This document shows, in pieces, positions 8,519-17,776 of a stretch of DNA of 64,000 nt. Source of the DNA: Pseudomonas putida (lineage in GTDB: Bacteria > Pseudomonadota > Gammaproteobacteria > Pseudomonadales > Pseudomonadaceae); contig NZ_CP113097.1 in NCBI RefSeq assembly GCF_026625125.1, positions 3,348,001-3,412,000 of the forward strand, in the 5' to 3' direction. Each line of letters starts with the position of its first letter. Position 1 is the stretch's first letter. The translations under genes and the position numbers were made by a program. Below the pieces are notes generated by a model, which worked only from the letters and a program-made list of their open reading frames with translations, was not told where the DNA came from and did not search any database.

Positions 8519-9865
8519 TCAGCTTTTGCTGTCAGCCTGGCGCCCGCGACGCGGTAGCAACAGCTGCTTCAACCGGCGAAGCTCCTCGCTAAGCGCTTCT
8601 GGCCGGTCGCCTGCCCAGGTGAAAGCCAGGTAGTGCTGATAACGCCCCTGCGAACTGAACCGCGCACCTGCCAGGACTTGCAAGGCCGGGCCAGACAATG
8701 CTGCCGCGATGCGCTCGAGGGCGATTGGCTCAAGCATGCGCACCCACAGGACATACCCCCCGTCAGGCATGTCGAAGGCCACTTGCCCGCCCAGGCAAAC
8801 AGTGAGTTGATGGCATAAATGCTCCATACGCTTGCGCAGCTCCAGCCGACGCCGGCTCAACTGTCCGTCGACCTCGCCATTGCCGAGCATCTGCGCCAAT
8901 GCCTGCTGACGCACGGGCGGCAGCTGGAACGCCCGCCGGGAAAACCGTTCGGCAAGGGTGCCATGCAGGCCCAGCACATACGCATAGGGCGCCTCGGCAC
9001 CGACCAACGCCTGCAGCGACCCCAGCACCAACAGCCAACGTTGGTCGACCCAGTCACGCAAACGTGCCACAGGCGGTGTATCGAAGCAGTACTCGCTGTC
9101 CAGATCGTTCTCCAGCAGCCACACGGGATGCGCGGCCAGCAAGTGGGCAATCTGCCGCTGGACCTGCTGTGACATCAACCGCCCCGTGGGCATGCCAAGG
9201 CAAGACGGTATGACCATCATGCGTACCGACTCACGCCCCAGCAGGCGCGCCAGGCTGCCGAGGTCGGGGCTGCCGTGGTTGTCCACGGGCATCTCCAGCA
9301 CGTGCAGACCAAAGCGCTGCAAAACCCTCAGCAAACGCCAGCAACACGGCGATGCGACCAGCACCGTGCTGCCATGCAACGCCAATGCCTCCAGCAGCGT
9401 TTCCAGCAAAGCCTGCACGTCGGGCCCCAGGTGCACATCCTCAGCACGCCAGGATTGCCGGGACGCTCGGGTATAACGTTCGGCCAGTATGTGCCGCAGG
9501 CGAACTTCTCCCGAACTCTGGGCGCCGGAGGATGAACAGGCCCGCTGTCGCGCCAGCCGTCGTTCGTGAGCGAACAAGACACGCTCCATCGCCGGATGCG
9601 CCAGCACGGCCTGGTCCGACTCGGCAGTGGCCGCTACGCCAGTAATGACTCCCGCGGGCACGAAGTACCCGGACTTAGGTACCGACAGCACCCGCCCTTC
9701 ATGTTCCAGCAACCCGTAGGCCGTTTGCACAGTGGCCAATGAAACGCGCAGGTGCCGCGACAGGGCGCGCAGTGAGGGCAAACGGCGCTGCCCTCCCCGC
9801 GCGGCCTCATCGATCAGCGCTTCCAGATATCGATACACCGTCTGGTAGGCGAATTCACGCCCCAT
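8519..9865 (-). CDS. MocR-like GntR/aminotransferase regulator lacking the PLP lysine
   Basis: A 448-residue protein with an N-terminal winged helix of GntR type (about 5-70: LPSLRALSRHLRVSLATVQT) and a C-terminal fold-type I aminotransferase domain, the MocR architecture. The stretch that in MocR proteins reads GTFSK..L.P.LR.GY reads GSLQALVGAEAPYAY here, so the Schiff-base lysine aligns with alanine and the arginine with proline; LENDLDSEY keeps part of the cofactor pocket. PLP binding by the usual route is therefore unlikely. The start is set at MGREFAYQ, whose ATG overlaps the upstream gene by 11 bases. Likely a DNA-binding regulator with an altered effector site; target unknown. Confidence 0.8.
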   Translation of the reverse strand: MGREFAYQTVYRYLEALIDEAARGGQRRLPSLRALSRHLRVSLATVQTAYGLLEHEGRVLSVPKSGYFVPAGVITGVAATAESDQAVLAHPAMERVLFAHERRLARQRACSSSGAQSSGEVRLRHILAERYTRASRQSWRAEDVHLGPDVQALLETLLEALALHGSTVLVASPCCWRLLRVLQRFGLHVLEMPVDNHGSPDLGSLARLLGRESVRMMVIPSCLGMPTGRLMSQQVQRQIAHLLAAHPVWLLENDLDSEYCFDTPPVARLRDWVDQRWLLVLGSLQALVGAEAPYAYVLGLHGTLAERFSRRAFQLPPVRQQALAQMLGNGEVDGQLSRRRLELRKRMEHLCHQLTVCLGGQVAFDMPDGGYVLWVRMLEPIALERIAAALSGPALQVLAGARFSSQGRYQHYLAFTWAGDRPEALSEELRRLKQLLLPRRGRQADSKS

Positions 9866-11234
9866 CAGGCAAGCCCCCGCAGGCAATCGAAGCAGCAGCG
9901 GGCCGGCAGGCCAGTAGCCCCAGATGCACATCACGTCGCGCCAGGTTGGCCAGCAAGGCCCAGGTGCTGTGATTCAAACGCCCTTCGTAGATGGCCCGCA
10001 ATTGGGCGAGGGACAAACCACTGGTGTTCACCAACCAATCCTTGACAGGGTCGGGACACGGCTTGCCCTGCATGACGCGGTGCAGATAAGGCAGGGCCAC
10101 CAACATATCGGCGTGGCAGCATTGCAGAAAGCGCTCCAGCCTCCGCCCCTTGTTGGCGAACGGGCTGTGCAGCATGCAAACGAGCTGAGTTCGCTCAAGG
10201 CCATAAGCCTTGGCAAAACGGCTGTGCTGCGATGCTGGCGCCCTTTCGCAATGCAGACGCTGCGCCAGGCTTGCCTGCGCAGGCGCATTGCAGCGCGACA
10301 GCAATTCGTGCAACTGGGCCAAGGCCAGCGGGTCAAGAAAACTCGCCAGGGGCATGGCCGTGTGCACCGGCTCGAAGCGGCACTCCATCATCGAGTCCAG
10401 CTCATCGCCACTGAGCAGCTGGGGCATCAGGTCGTCGATGGTAATCAGCCTGATCGGAAACGCCGAGCAACGCTCGGTGCCCGGTTTTTCGGGCTCGCCC
10501 AGTGAAGTGCCGGCAGTGTTGTGCAACTGGCTCAGCCGCTCGGCAAGCGTCGCCATGCATTGATGCAGGTTTGCCCTGCCCCCGTCACCCGCCTGGCGCA
10601 GGCCCCTGCGCGCCCATGCCAGGTAACGCAGCCGCTGCCGCGCAGGCATGGCGGTTACCATTGCATCGACTGCCGGCTGGCCGTCAAGCGCCAGCCACAG
10701 CGCTGCGCCGAGCTCCAGGTGCGTGCGGCTGCCCAAAAGTGCTTCAGGCCGCGCATCGACAAGATGGCCGAACACAAGCAAAGCATCGCGCGCCAACGCC
10801 CAGGGTTCGACCTCCAGATAGGGCCTTCGGGTGAACGACACCAACTGCCCGGCTTCGAGCATCTGCAACTGCACACGAGGATCGTCATGCAGAAACAAGG
10901 CACTGAACACACGCTCATGTTGCTCGAGAAGCGCGCCGCTGGCCGCAGGCAGGCATACAGCCACCACCTGCAACTGAAAGGTGACAGGTGCACGCTGGGC
11001 GATGCTCAACTGGGCCGCACGCAAGACCGCCAGCAGCCGGGCGCTATGGCAGTCTGCGCCTAGCAGCACGAGCAACTTGAAGGTACCGATGTATTCCGGG
11101 CCACCTGCGGCTACCAGCAGGCGCTGAATGAACAGCTGTAAAGAGGCGCGCTGGACCTGGGACATATGGCCCAGCACGCGATCCAGCACCTGCTGGTAGA
11201 TATGGTGCATAGCTTGGTCGTGGATATTGCTCAC
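9855..11234 (-). CDS. Unrecognised 459-residue protein, partner of the MocR-like regulator
   Basis: I do not recognise this family. The protein is mostly alpha-helical by appearance, rich in Leu, Ala, Arg and His, and has no signal peptide, membrane segment or P-loop. Several Cys and His residues (RCNAP, LQCCHADM, HCERAP) occur in the second half but form no clear metal motif. The C-terminal SGLSLAQLRAIYEGRLNHST could be a helix-turn-helix-like pair. Its stop overlaps the start of the MocR-like gene by 11 bases, so the two are co-translated, which hints that it helps that regulator or is controlled with it. Codon use fits the chromosome, so it looks like a long-standing resident. Confidence 0.7.
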   Translation of the reverse strand: MSNIHDQAMHHIYQQVLDRVLGHMSQVQRASLQLFIQRLLVAAGGPEYIGTFKLLVLLGADCHSARLLAVLRAAQLSIAQRAPVTFQLQVVAVCLPAASGALLEQHERVFSALFLHDDPRVQLQMLEAGQLVSFTRRPYLEVEPWALARDALLVFGHLVDARPEALLGSRTHLELGAALWLALDGQPAVDAMVTAMPARQRLRYLAWARRGLRQAGDGGRANLHQCMATLAERLSQLHNTAGTSLGEPEKPGTERCSAFPIRLITIDDLMPQLLSGDELDSMMECRFEPVHTAMPLASFLDPLALAQLHELLSRCNAPAQASLAQRLHCERAPASQHSRFAKAYGLERTQLVCMLHSPFANKGRRLERFLQCCHADMLVALPYLHRVMQGKPCPDPVKDWLVNTSGLSLAQLRAIYEGRLNHSTWALLANLARRDVHLGLLACRPAAASIACGGLPDGA

Positions 11235-11287
11235 ATGTCACCTCACTACTTCATTCTTTCCACCGCCAACGATGCACTTTTGCATGA

Positions 11288-11503
11288 ATGAATAAGCGGC
11301 GAATCAAGCCTGAAGAAACTTCCTACAAGTCTTTAAGAGAAACTGAAGTGACGAATTACTGTCGCCATGACATTGATAAAAATGAAACCCCGCGTGTGCC
11401 CGGCGCTGCGCCAGAATACCAAAAGCCAGGGGTGTTCTTCTCCATTGCACGCTCCTTGCGTAAAGCATCATTACGCCATTATCAAGCGTTGCTCAACGAT
11501 TAA
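11288..11503 (+). CDS. Possible small protein, 71 residues (doubtful)
   Basis: Open frame beginning MNKRRIKPEETSYKSL and ending HYQALLND, rich in Arg, Lys and Glu. The base composition is more AT-rich than its neighbours. No convincing ribosome-binding site precedes the ATG and I know no homologue. It may be chance coding in a promoter region. Confidence 0.25.
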   Translation: MNKRRIKPEETSYKSLRETEVTNYCRHDIDKNETPRVPGAAPEYQKPGVFFSIARSLRKASLRHYQALLND

Positions 11504-11785
11504 AAGATACAGATGCCGGTAAAAAAACCATTCAGCCGAATGACAAGTCACTGTGCGCCAGAGGCCGGGGAATTTCAAAGACAATGAATTTTCAAAGGAT
11601 GTGCGGGCACGCGAAGTGGCAATGACTGTTTATGTAGGATGGGGACTAGTTAGTTGTAGGAATAGTCCCAAGCAATAGACTATTCACGGAAAGTTGGAGG
11701 TAAGGTACTGGAACTACACGCACTGGGTTTAGCGTTGCGGTCAAGGCATTCGCCCGGTGGCATCATGAAGGAGCGGTGAACCTGC
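11504..11785. other. Non-coding stretch with an inverted repeat
   Basis: Together with 11235-11287 this forms a 600-base gap between the minus-strand partner gene and the MDR gene, interrupted only by a doubtful 71-residue frame. It contains an inverted repeat, GGGACTA at 11642-11648 and TAGTCCC at 11663-11669, followed by TAGACTATTC. I see no confident gene. The repeat could be an operator or the start of a small transcript. Confidence 0.5.
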
Positions 11786-11815
11786 AAAAAAAAACCCGAG
11801 CCAAGCCCGGGTTTT
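11786..11815 (-). terminator. Rho-independent terminator of the MDR oxidoreductase gene
   Basis: Read on the minus strand: stem AAAACCCG / CGGGTTTT (11791-11798 with 11808-11815), a 9-base loop, then a run of Ts extending to 11786. It sits about 20 bases beyond the stop of the minus-strand oxidoreductase gene. A textbook intrinsic terminator. Confidence 0.85.
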
Positions 11816-11834
11816 CTTGTACATCCAACGCCTG

Positions 11835-12857
11835 TCACGCCACGCCCAGGTCCAGCACCACTCTGCCGCCACAAGGACACTCATCCATGTACCGGTGCGC
11901 TTCAACCACCTGATCAAACGGATATACCTTGATGATCTGCGGTGTCAGCAACTGGTCAGCCGTGAACTGGTTGATATCACGCAGGGCGCGCTGCAACGCA
12001 ACCTGGTCCTGGCTAATGCCCAGTTCCGGCTTGCCGGTGAAGTTACCGATACAGTGAACGTAGAACTGAATGTTCTTCTGGAACGCCGCACAGGCCGGGA
12101 ACGGTGTCTGGTTACCCCCCTGCAGGCCATACAGCACCAGGCTGCCGCGTGGCGCGAGCACGTCGCCAAGGAGCGACATCTGTGGGCCGCCCATGCCATC
12201 GAGGACCATATCCACGCCGCGCCCATCGGTGTACTTGCCAACCTGCATGAGCAAATCCTGCTCTTCGGTGACGATCACCTTGTCAGCACCCAGGCCCAGC
12301 AGGTACTCGCGCTGCTCCGGCTCCTTGGTGGCAGCGAACACCTTGAGGCCCAGGGCCTTGCCCAACTGCACGAAGGCGGGCCCTGCGCAGTGGCTGGCAT
12401 CGGTGACCAGCGCGGTCTGCCCGGCCTTGGCCCTGGCCAGGTCGACGTAGGCGAAGTAGGCGATCAGCAGCGGCGTGTAATGCACGCTGGCCTCGATCGG
12501 TGTGAGGATATCCGGGTACCGGGTAATCGCCGTGCGCGGCAGGACGATCACATCCCCATACACCGGGTGGTCATTGGCGCTGGTCGCCGGGAAGCTGGCC
12601 ACCCGGTCGCCCACTGCAATGTCATCGACACCTTCACCCACCGCAGTCACCACGCCGGCCATCTCGTGGCCGATCCCCGCAGGCAGACGGGCCTGGGATG
12701 GCGCCAGGTTCTGCCGCCAGAGCACGTCGTACCAGCTCACGCCAATGGCCTCGACGCGGATCTGCACCTCGCCGACAGCAGCTGACGGTTCGGCCTGCTC
12801 CTCGCAGCGGAGCACTTCGGCAGCGCCGAACTTGTGGAACCGGATCATGCGGGACAT
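11835..12857 (-). CDS. Zinc-type MDR alcohol dehydrogenase / quinone oxidoreductase family protein
   Basis: A 340-residue medium-chain dehydrogenase/reductase, NAD(P)H-dependent. The N-terminal GroES-like domain holds GIGHEMAGVVTAVGEGV (about 60-77) and VGDRVAS. The Rossmann part reads ALVTDASHCAGPAFVQLGKA where GAxGGVG is usual, so the nucleotide loop is atypical. DGMGGP, LYGLQGG and the C-terminal GGRVVLDLG fit the quinone oxidoreductase-like branch. The cysteines of the structural zinc lobe are missing. It is divergent from a LysR regulator across a 206-base gap, which suggests the regulator controls it. Substrate unknown. Confidence 0.85.
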   Translation of the reverse strand: MSRMIRFHKFGAAEVLRCEEQAEPSAAVGEVQIRVEAIGVSWYDVLWRQNLAPSQARLPAGIGHEMAGVVTAVGEGVDDIAVGDRVASFPATSANDHPVYGDVIVLPRTAITRYPDILTPIEASVHYTPLLIAYFAYVDLARAKAGQTALVTDASHCAGPAFVQLGKALGLKVFAATKEPEQREYLLGLGADKVIVTEEQDLLMQVGKYTDGRGVDMVLDGMGGPQMSLLGDVLAPRGSLVLYGLQGGNQTPFPACAAFQKNIQFYVHCIGNFTGKPELGISQDQVALQRALRDINQFTADQLLTPQIIKVYPFDQVVEAHRYMDECPCGGRVVLDLGVA

Positions 12858-13063
12858 CGCATACCTCGCCTTTGTGAATCTCGTATTACCACGGACTTTA
12901 TCCGGGCTTTTGCCGTTAGACCATCAGTGGCTATTAATAGTCGACATGCTTGTCATCGATTGGGCACCTCACATTTCTGTGCATTGGCCCCCACAAATCG
13001 GTGCAGGTTAACAGCCTTTGGCCTTAAGATTCACCCCTGCCCCACTTTAGGCGAAGCGCACCG
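12858..13063. promoter_or_regulatory. Divergent control region of MDR gene and LysR gene
   Basis: The region holds the palindrome CTATTAATAG at 12931-12940, the kind of AT-rich dyad LysR regulators bind, placed midway between the two divergent starts. Promoter hexamers are not clear enough to assign. Confidence 0.45.
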
Positions 13064-13978
13064 ATGAATCGAAACGACCTGCGTCGTGTAGACCTCAACC
13101 TGCTGATCGTGTTCGAAACGCTGATGCACGAGCGTAGCGTGACCCGTGCCGCCGAAAAGCTGTTCCTCGGCCAGCCGGCGATCAGCGCGGCGCTGTCGCG
13201 CCTGCGCAACCTGTTCGACGATCCGCTATTCGTGCGCACCGGCCGCAGCATGGAGCCTTCAGCGCGGGCACATGAAATCTTTGCCCTGCTGTCGCCAGCG
13301 CTGGATTCCATCTCCACCGCAGTCAGCCGCGCCGCCGAATTCGACCCGGCCACCAGCAACGCGGTGTTCCGCATCGGCCTGTCGGACGACGCCGAATTCG
13401 CCCTGCTGCCGCAGTTGCTCAAGCGCATCCGCGCCGAGGCGCCCGGTATCGTGCTGGTGGTGCGCCGGGTCAATTACCTGCTCATGCCTACCCTGCTGGC
13501 CTCCGGTGAAATCTCGGTGGGGGTGAGCTACACCAGCGAACTGCCCGCCAACGCCAAGCGCAAGGTGCTGCGCCGCAGCATGCCCAAGCTGCTGCGCGCC
13601 GACAGCGTACCCGGCAGCATCACCCTCGATGACTTCTGCGCACGGCCCCATGCACTGGTGTCGTTCGCAGGCGACCTGTCCGGCTTCATCGACGAAGCGC
13701 TGGAAGAGATCGGCCGCAAGCGCCATGTGGTCCTGGCCGTGCCGCAATTCAACGGCCTGGGCAGCCTGCTGGCCGGGACCGATATCGTTGCCACGGTGCC
13801 CGATTACACCGCTGATGCACTCACGGCTGCGGGCGGGTTGCGGGCTGAAGACCTGCCGATAGCGGTGCGCAGCTTCGAGTTGCACATGGCTTGGCGAGGG
13901 GCGCAGGACAATGACCCGGCGGAGCGCTGGTTGAGGTCGCGGATTCAGATGTTCTTTGGCGACCCTGAGAGTCTTTAG
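13064..13978 (+). CDS. LysR family transcriptional regulator (island integration target)
   Basis: A 304-residue LysR regulator. The winged-helix domain is at the N-terminus (about 8-67: VDLNLLIVFETLMHERSVTR, then QPAISAALSRLR), the type seen in NodD/SyrM/LinR-like members that begin RRVDLNLL. The co-inducer domain follows (DDAEFALLPQLLKRI through RWLRSRIQMFF). It probably controls the divergent MDR gene. Its last codons (IQMFFGDPESL) overlap a 37-base sequence that recurs, slightly diverged, at 36391-36427, and anomalous cargo begins directly after the stop. The gene therefore looks like the attachment target of the island and still has an intact 3' end. Confidence 0.9.
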   Translation: MNRNDLRRVDLNLLIVFETLMHERSVTRAAEKLFLGQPAISAALSRLRNLFDDPLFVRTGRSMEPSARAHEIFALLSPALDSISTAVSRAAEFDPATSNAVFRIGLSDDAEFALLPQLLKRIRAEAPGIVLVVRRVNYLLMPTLLASGEISVGVSYTSELPANAKRKVLRRSMPKLLRADSVPGSITLDDFCARPHALVSFAGDLSGFIDEALEEIGRKRHVVLAVPQFNGLGSLLAGTDIVATVPDYTADALTAAGGLRAEDLPIAVRSFELHMAWRGAQDNDPAERWLRSRIQMFFGDPESL

Positions 13979-13982
13979 GGCC
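13946..13982 (+). repeat. Left attachment-like repeat
   Basis: Overlaps the last 11 codons and stop of the LysR gene. It matches 36391-36427 at 31 of 37 positions, with the unbroken core TTTGGCGACCCTGA. Differences are CAG/CAA, TTC/TTT, GAG/GAC, AGT/AGC, CTT/CTC and one base after the stop. Confidence 0.7.
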
Positions 13983-14397
13983 GTCGGGCAGGCTGTTCAA
14001 CTGATCACTTCTGTCTTTTCATAGACCGTGAAGCTCCATTCACTTCCAGTGGATTGCTACATTAGGGGCACATCTGAGGGTATGCTTTGGATGGTTTGAA
14101 AATGATACCCCCAATGCCTGATTCATTCTCAGTGAGGGCCTCACCGGCTGCTTGTGCGTTAGCTTGCGGCGAACTCACCTCTCGAACACTAGCTTTAACG
14201 CCTTCTGAAAAAAGGCTATCAACCAGTTGAGAGTATCCCTCTGAACCGTCCCGAGCCTGGAGCCGGGTACCAGCCGACCAACTAGGGCGGCAGTCCAACG
14301 AGTCCTCCCCTCCTCAAAGCGCGGTGATAGCTCCTAACCAGGGCAACGCTGTCAATCCTCACCAGGATCGACAGCAGGCGAGTCACCTTTTCAGAGT
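13983..14397. other. Left end of island, with arm-like repeat at 14064-14084
   Basis: No convincing gene in 415 bases. The sequence at 14064-14084 (AGGGGCACATCTGAGGGTAT) is closely similar, in the same orientation, to 36327-36347 (AGGGGTACATCTGGGGGTAC). A related sequence in the other orientation (GGCATTGGGGGTATC on the minus strand) lies at 14104-14118. Such G-rich repeats next to an integration site resemble integrase arm-binding sites. A 78-residue minus-strand frame here shows no recognisable family. Confidence 0.45.
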
Positions 14398-17217
14398 TTA
14401 GTTTTCTGCCGGGCCAAAGCCTTCGGTTGGAGTTTGTCTTGGCACACTTAGAGCCGGCGGTACTTTAGTGCCCGAAATATTTCGATCCACGGACATTGTC
14501 ACTCCAGTTCGGGGATTCCCCTCTAACCTGACCATATTAAGCAAGTGCTGATCTGTGATGCTCGAAAATTTCTGGGCCATATGTCGCGCTAAGGACTCAC
14601 TTGCAGTCGTCAAGACCACACTCATTGTCGGCATTGAGGTGGCCACGAGACGGAAAATATCCAACATAGCAACCCTATTGAGGTCATCCAGGTGCGCAAT
14701 CGGCTCATCAAGTAAGAAACTACCACCTGTGTTTCGAGCCCGTGCAAGGTACAGCGAAAGCGCTAGATCTTGGCGTTGGCCTTGGCTGAATTTACTCTCG
14801 GCATCCAACCCTTCGTCATGCCCTTCCGCGAAAGCCGTCCACTGGAAGTATTTCTGATTTTCAGTGACCCCTAAACCTTTATAAACCTCATTGGCATGCA
14901 TCCGGGAGAACAACTCGGTTGCAGGGCTGAGCAGCACTCCGAGACTGGCGGATGTCAGCTCTTTGACGTGCAACTCATATTGCTCGATAGCGCTATCCGC
15001 CTCAATGATATACTTAGATCCAACATTAAGCTTTTCTTGATAGCCCTTGCGCTCCGCTAGAAGTCTCTCAAGCGAGCTAGCATCAACATCAATTTTCGCT
15101 ATAGCCGCACATTCGTCATACAAAGCCTTGAACTCAGCAACTTTTTCACGATCACTATTAATCTCAACGACTGCCGCCAATCGTGTCTCCGGGGAGATGA
15201 TAGATCCCTGAACGACATCTTTCCAGAGGGTTATAAACCTATCGACGGCAGTAGTCATCGCGGAAATACTGCTAGCAGTAAATTTATTTTGTGAGTTTCG
15301 CTCATCAATTGCTGCCAGCAATGACTTTACAGCTTGATCAAGTCTGGTACGTTCAGGACTGTAGTCATCCATCTGTTTTTTATAATAGCTACGATACTCT
15401 TCGAGCGCGATAATCGCCCCCTCAACACGCTCAACAAAATTCAAGATTGGAGGACGCGAGAATAGCTTCTCAAGATCTGGCAGCTCAGAAAAAATCAAAT
15501 CCAGCTCAATTGCAGCCAAAACTCGCTCCTTGAGATATTCTACCTGCTGAATATTGAGCCTCGAAAAATCTTTTACGCCCATTATCGTCAGATAATTTGT
15601 TCTCGCATCAAAAGCCGAAAGCTTGCCCTTAACCGTATTAAGCTGCCTGACGAACTGTTCATGAAGAGCTTGAGCGGATTGAGCCTGAGCCAACGCTTGG
15701 GCTGTAGCCTGAGCACTTGTACGTGCCGCATCCAGCTTAAGAGAGGCCTCCCGTATCGTGGGCGACAAGATTTTTTGAGAAAGAACCTTGCTTTTTAGCT
15801 GCCCCGAATCTTCCCACGCGTGTGTACAGAGTGGACAGACATGACTATCACTTGAGTTGAGAAGCTCCGCACCCAAAGACCGTAAACGTTCAGATGTATC
15901 CGCTAATGTTTCAAACCTTGCCGCTTGGCGAATTACATCGTCTTGAGCCAACTTATCCGCATCAATTGCCGCTTGCAAGTTTCCAGGTGGATGGACATAG
16001 TTAGCCTCCATCCGTGACTGCTCGCGAACTAGGCCGCTGATTTCTGGAAGTCTTGACTCCAGAGTATCCAAAGCGTCACGCCAAGAACCTTTCTTCTCTT
16101 TTGACCATCCGAACTCTACAAAGCTGGTGCTCAGGGATGAGTGAGTAACAGTATCGGCCTCAAAGTAATCTGCCACACTCGGCAACTTCGTAATGGCGCG
16201 ACTGTTTTGCAGGATAGAGAGCTTCGAATCAGCCCAACTGACACTGCGCTCCCCATCGCCATATTTGATATTCGCCAGACTTAGCTCTTCCGAAGTGTTT
16301 TTCTGCTGCTCAGCCAGCGCAAGAACTTCTTCAGATACAGTTGCGACCGATCGCCGCAAGACTTCAATTTGCTGTTGAGAAGAGTGGAAGTAATCCCATT
16401 GCGACTCAAGCTCTATCAGCCCCTTAAGCCGTGACTCAGTTCGCTGGTCAAATATGCGCAGGCGTAGGTCAACCTCGCGTAAGTCGCTAACGAAATTTCC
16501 TTGGGTAGAAGACAGGCCAAAGCTTTCCTTCAGAATTCTGAGATTGGATAAACCTTTCTCCCTGCTAGGAGCACTTCCTTCCAGTCTAAGCTGAGTCTCC
16601 TCAATCTCCGTGGTAAGCCTGAAGATATTATCATGCAATCCCCTGGTGCTAGGCAAAGCGCCTCTGTAATCTTTCAGGTCACGTAGCGTGCCTGCCAGGT
16701 GCCCAAAACCAAGAATATCGGCGAATATTTGTTGCCGCTCTTCGGCATGCTTGTTATCAATCAACAGCGAAAGCGAATTTGAATACAACCAGCGGCTATT
16801 ACGAAGCCAGCCTCGCTTGGCCTTCTTGGTTGCTTGTGGTGTCTTTCCAGAAATTGCAGCAGGAGTAAGTAATGTAAGCAACTTTTCATCAGTGAGTTTT
16901 TTGCGTTTACCGCCTTCTTTCGACAACCAAAAATTATCTGTTTGTCGCCACATCTCATGATGCACACCGTCGATTAGGCACTTCGCTGAGACGTAGGTTT
17001 CGCCCTCCCCCCACTGGCAGGCTAACTTATCGTCATTTACATCCTTGATCTCATTTGTCAGCAACCACTCTAATGCATAACAGATGGTGCTCTTGCCTGT
17101 ACCGTTCGCAGCGTAAATTACCGTCAAAGGTGCATCCAGCGGGACCTTGAGTACGCCTGGAACCCCTCTAAAATTACTAATTTCAACGGATAGGAATTTG
17201 ATTGGAAAATTACTCAT
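14398..17217 (-). CDS. SMC/RecF-like ABC ATPase of a three-component conflict system
   Basis: A 939-residue ATPase of the SbcC/RecF/SMC type, expected to act on DNA rather than transport. The N-terminus has FLSVEISNFRGVP and Walker A YAANGTGKST (35-44). Long helical, coiled-coil-like arms flank a CPLC zinc-hook-like turn near residue 460. The C-terminal half has the ABC signature FSQGQRQDLALS near 809 and Walker B FLLDEPIAHLDD near 834. It is the last gene of the operon: the upstream small protein overlaps it by eight bases. The gene is AT-richer than the host. In published surveys such ATPases, with a small middle protein and an effector, make up ABC-three-component systems; that assignment is inference from architecture. 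Confidence 0.85.
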   Translation of the reverse strand: MSNFPIKFLSVEISNFRGVPGVLKVPLDAPLTVIYAANGTGKSTICYALEWLLTNEIKDVNDDKLACQWGEGETYVSAKCLIDGVHHEMWRQTDNFWLSKEGGKRKKLTDEKLLTLLTPAAISGKTPQATKKAKRGWLRNSRWLYSNSLSLLIDNKHAEERQQIFADILGFGHLAGTLRDLKDYRGALPSTRGLHDNIFRLTTEIEETQLRLEGSAPSREKGLSNLRILKESFGLSSTQGNFVSDLREVDLRLRIFDQRTESRLKGLIELESQWDYFHSSQQQIEVLRRSVATVSEEVLALAEQQKNTSEELSLANIKYGDGERSVSWADSKLSILQNSRAITKLPSVADYFEADTVTHSSLSTSFVEFGWSKEKKGSWRDALDTLESRLPEISGLVREQSRMEANYVHPPGNLQAAIDADKLAQDDVIRQAARFETLADTSERLRSLGAELLNSSDSHVCPLCTHAWEDSGQLKSKVLSQKILSPTIREASLKLDAARTSAQATAQALAQAQSAQALHEQFVRQLNTVKGKLSAFDARTNYLTIMGVKDFSRLNIQQVEYLKERVLAAIELDLIFSELPDLEKLFSRPPILNFVERVEGAIIALEEYRSYYKKQMDDYSPERTRLDQAVKSLLAAIDERNSQNKFTASSISAMTTAVDRFITLWKDVVQGSIISPETRLAAVVEINSDREKVAEFKALYDECAAIAKIDVDASSLERLLAERKGYQEKLNVGSKYIIEADSAIEQYELHVKELTSASLGVLLSPATELFSRMHANEVYKGLGVTENQKYFQWTAFAEGHDEGLDAESKFSQGQRQDLALSLYLARARNTGGSFLLDEPIAHLDDLNRVAMLDIFRLVATSMPTMSVVLTTASESLARHMAQKFSSITDQHLLNMVRLEGNPRTGVTMSVDRNISGTKVPPALSVPRQTPTEGFGPAEN

Positions 17218-17776
17218 TCAGGTTCCACTCCTTCCCGTGAAGCTTAGCAAGCTCGGTGCTTTTGATAGTCGCCAACGCCTCCAAAAGGCCCACGGCCCCT
17301 GCGTCATTGGGTGTGAATGCCGGGGGTGTAGAGAGAGATGAAGATCGGCTAAGCCCAATGGGCGTAATACGCTCGCATCGCTCCCATTCCCCATTCGCCA
17401 TGACCACTACATGTTTACGCACAAATAGGGTATTTTTTTCGACAGCCAGAATAAAATCCTTCATTTCTTCACTGGCTTGCACAGCCATTACGAGATAGCC
17501 ATCGATGACCGGCTTTGTTTTTTCCCGCTGAAGAATTCGAGCGTCAAGGTAGTTAACCGCTCTATCAGCATAGCGCTTGACATCAGTGGACTTTTTGTCT
17601 GTGAAGTCAACCAAAAGTAGCGAGGCGAATTCAGACTCCCAATAACCCAATTGCCCTGGCGCTTTTCCTTCTGGCCATTTTTGATCATCGTTCAGCATCA
17701 ACGCTTCGATGGACACTAGCTCGAACTGTGCGTCGACAGCCCTTTGGTCAATTATTTCTAGCAATTTAGTAAGCAT
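17210..17776 (-). CDS. Small middle component of the ABC-three-component-like operon
   Basis: A 188-residue soluble protein with no recognisable catalytic motif. Features seen: EALMLNDDQKWPEGKAPGQ near the N-terminus, a VDFTDKKSTDVKRYADRAVNYL helix, and a conserved-looking KHVVVMANGEWERCERITPIGLSRS segment. Its start overlaps the upstream nuclease gene by 11 bases and its end overlaps the ATPase gene by 8, so all three are translationally coupled. Its size, position and lack of enzymatic residues match the 'middle component' described for ABC-3C operons, thought to bridge ATPase and effector. Function is inferred from context only. Confidence 0.7.
   Translation of the reverse strand: MLTKLLEIIDQRAVDAQFELVSIEALMLNDDQKWPEGKAPGQLGYWESEFASLLLVDFTDKKSTDVKRYADRAVNYLDARILQREKTKPVIDGYLVMAVQASEEMKDFILAVEKNTLFVRKHVVVMANGEWERCERITPIGLSRSSSLSTPPAFTPNDAGAVGLLEALATIKSTELAKLHGKEWNLNE

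Noticed and set aside
13946..13982. tRNA gene as the island attachment site
   Set aside because: No cloverleaf can be folded around either repeat; the repeat is plainly the coding end of the LysR gene.
14062..14298. Minus-strand frame of 78 codons near the left island end, considered as an integrase remnant
   Set aside because: No tyrosine recombinase motif (R...HxxR...Y) is visible and its end merely reads through the G-rich repeat.
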